7,445 nucleotides of DNA from Bacteroidales bacterium UBA2030 (GTDB lineage: Bacteria > Bacteroidota > Bacteroidia > Bacteroidales > TTA-H9), in NCBI GenBank assembly GCA_002332755.1, contig DDBO01000180.1, positions 1 to 7,445 of the forward strand. The letters are read 5' to 3'. Positions 6,899 to 7,445 of this stretch are shown piece after piece. Below the pieces are notes generated by a model. The model was given only the letters and a program-made list of their open reading frames with translations, was not told where the DNA came from and searched no databases. The stretch's first letter is position 1. Every line of letters begins with the position of its first letter. The position numbers and the translations under genes were made by a program.

Positions 6899-7445
6899 TT
6901 AAGCGTTGTTCAAACAGGGCAAACTAATAAACACAATCGTACCTTTACCCACAGCACTTTCAATCCAAATCTGACCGCCCAGCAAATGGGTATATTTTTT
7001 GGCAATGGTAAGTCCCAGTCCAATTCCTTCACGGGCATCAATGTCTTCCAAATCGGATTGCTCAAAGGGATTAAAAACAGCCTCCATACGCTCCCGGGGA
7101 ATACCAATACCAATGTCTTTGACATATAAAATTATTTCCTCAGCTTTTCTATCAATACCCAATTCGATTAAACCTTCATTACTGTATTTAATAGAATTAT
7201 TCAACAAATGCTTAAAAATAGTGCTTAAGGCCGCAGGGTCTGTAAGGCAGGTAATCGAAGGAGAGGCAAGGTCTCTTTTTAGAATTATGGATAATCCTTT
7301 CTTCCCGGCAAAGGCAGTAAAATCGCTTTTTACGTTTTCCAGAAAGTCATAGAGATTTACGGGCTCCTTAGAAAGTTGCATTTCGCCGGATTCCAATCTC
7401 GAAATTTCAACCATCTCATCAATCAGATTAATAAGACGTTGACCG
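6899..7445 (-). CDS. Sensor histidine kinase, C-terminal part (cut by window edge)
   Basis: Only the last 181 residues are inside the window; the frame is open to the edge, so the sensor part and the phosphorylated His are not visible. The fragment starts with the end of the dimerisation helix (RLINLIDEMVEISRLESGEM) and is followed by a full HATPase_c ATP-binding domain. The N box is HLLNNSIKYSNEG with tandem Asn at 82-83 of the fragment, the G1 box is DIGIGIP (110-116), the F box is FNPFEQSD (124-131) and the G2 box is GIGLGL (140-145). The protein ends shortly after the last strand (GTIVFISLP), so no receiver domain is fused at the C terminus. The Met at 7414 lies inside the helix and is not a start. 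In the cell it would autophosphorylate on His and pass the phosphate to a response regulator; signal and partner are unknown. It ends 65 bp before the PorT-like gene, which has its own promoter. Confidence 0.95.
   Translation of the reverse strand, partial: GQRLINLIDEMVEISRLESGEMQLSKEPVNLYDFLENVKSDFTAFAGKKGLSIILKRDLASPSITCLTDPAALSTIFKHLLNNSIKYSNEGLIELGIDRKAEEIILYVKDIGIGIPRERMEAVFNPFEQSDLEDIDAREGIGLGLTIAKKYTHLLGGQIWIESAVGKGTIVFISLPCLNNA

Noticed and set aside
6999..7352. A 117-codon open frame on the plus strand
   Set aside because: It lies wholly antisense to the histidine kinase ATP-binding domain, has no recognisable domain and a Ser/Lys-rich composition typical of shadow frames.
1..7445. 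Defence system, mobile element or CRISPR array
   Set aside because: All nine genes belong to housekeeping or envelope families or are explained by operon context; no repeats, transposase, nuclease or toxin-like gene was seen on either strand.

Overview
The window is a compact, ordinary chromosomal stretch, most likely from a member of the Bacteroidota. Three things point there. Two upstream regions carry exact copies of the TAnnTTTG -7 element typical of that phylum. Clear Shine-Dalgarno sequences are largely absent. The gene content includes a PorT-like outer-membrane barrel, a secreted TPR protein with a G-C-x-DL...C tail, and a DUF502 protein next to surE and lpxB. LpxB and a barrel ending in Phe show a Gram-negative cell with lipid A. 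I cannot name a genus; a Bacteroidales or Marinilabiliales-like lineage is only a guess.

All nine genes lie on the minus strand, so transcription runs from high to low coordinates. Region A (6899-7445) is the C-terminal end of a sensor histidine kinase cut by the window edge. Region B (3878-6833) is a likely transcription unit: a PorT-family outer-membrane protein, glutamine-dependent NAD synthetase (nadE) after 11 bp, then a Maf nucleotide pyrophosphatase after 20 bp. It starts from a TACATTTG element at 6854-6861. Region C (19-3762) is a second likely unit: a DUF502 membrane protein, surE (1-bp gap), a small three-helix membrane protein (overlapping the surE end), lpxB (ATGA overlap) and a secreted TPR protein (11-bp gap). 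It starts from a TAAATTTG element at 3794-3801.

The genes are mostly housekeeping. nadE makes NAD+, maf and surE act on nucleotides, lpxB makes the lipid A disaccharide, and the barrel and TPR proteins belong to the cell envelope. Region C groups three envelope proteins with SurE, with very tight or overlapping junctions that suggest coupled translation.

No gene-free stretch exceeds 300 bases; the longest gaps are 3763-3877 and 6834-6898, each holding a promoter candidate. I saw no tRNA, rRNA, CRISPR array, mobile element, phage gene or strong terminator, and no convincing new system. The least explained item is the small membrane protein locked between surE and lpxB.
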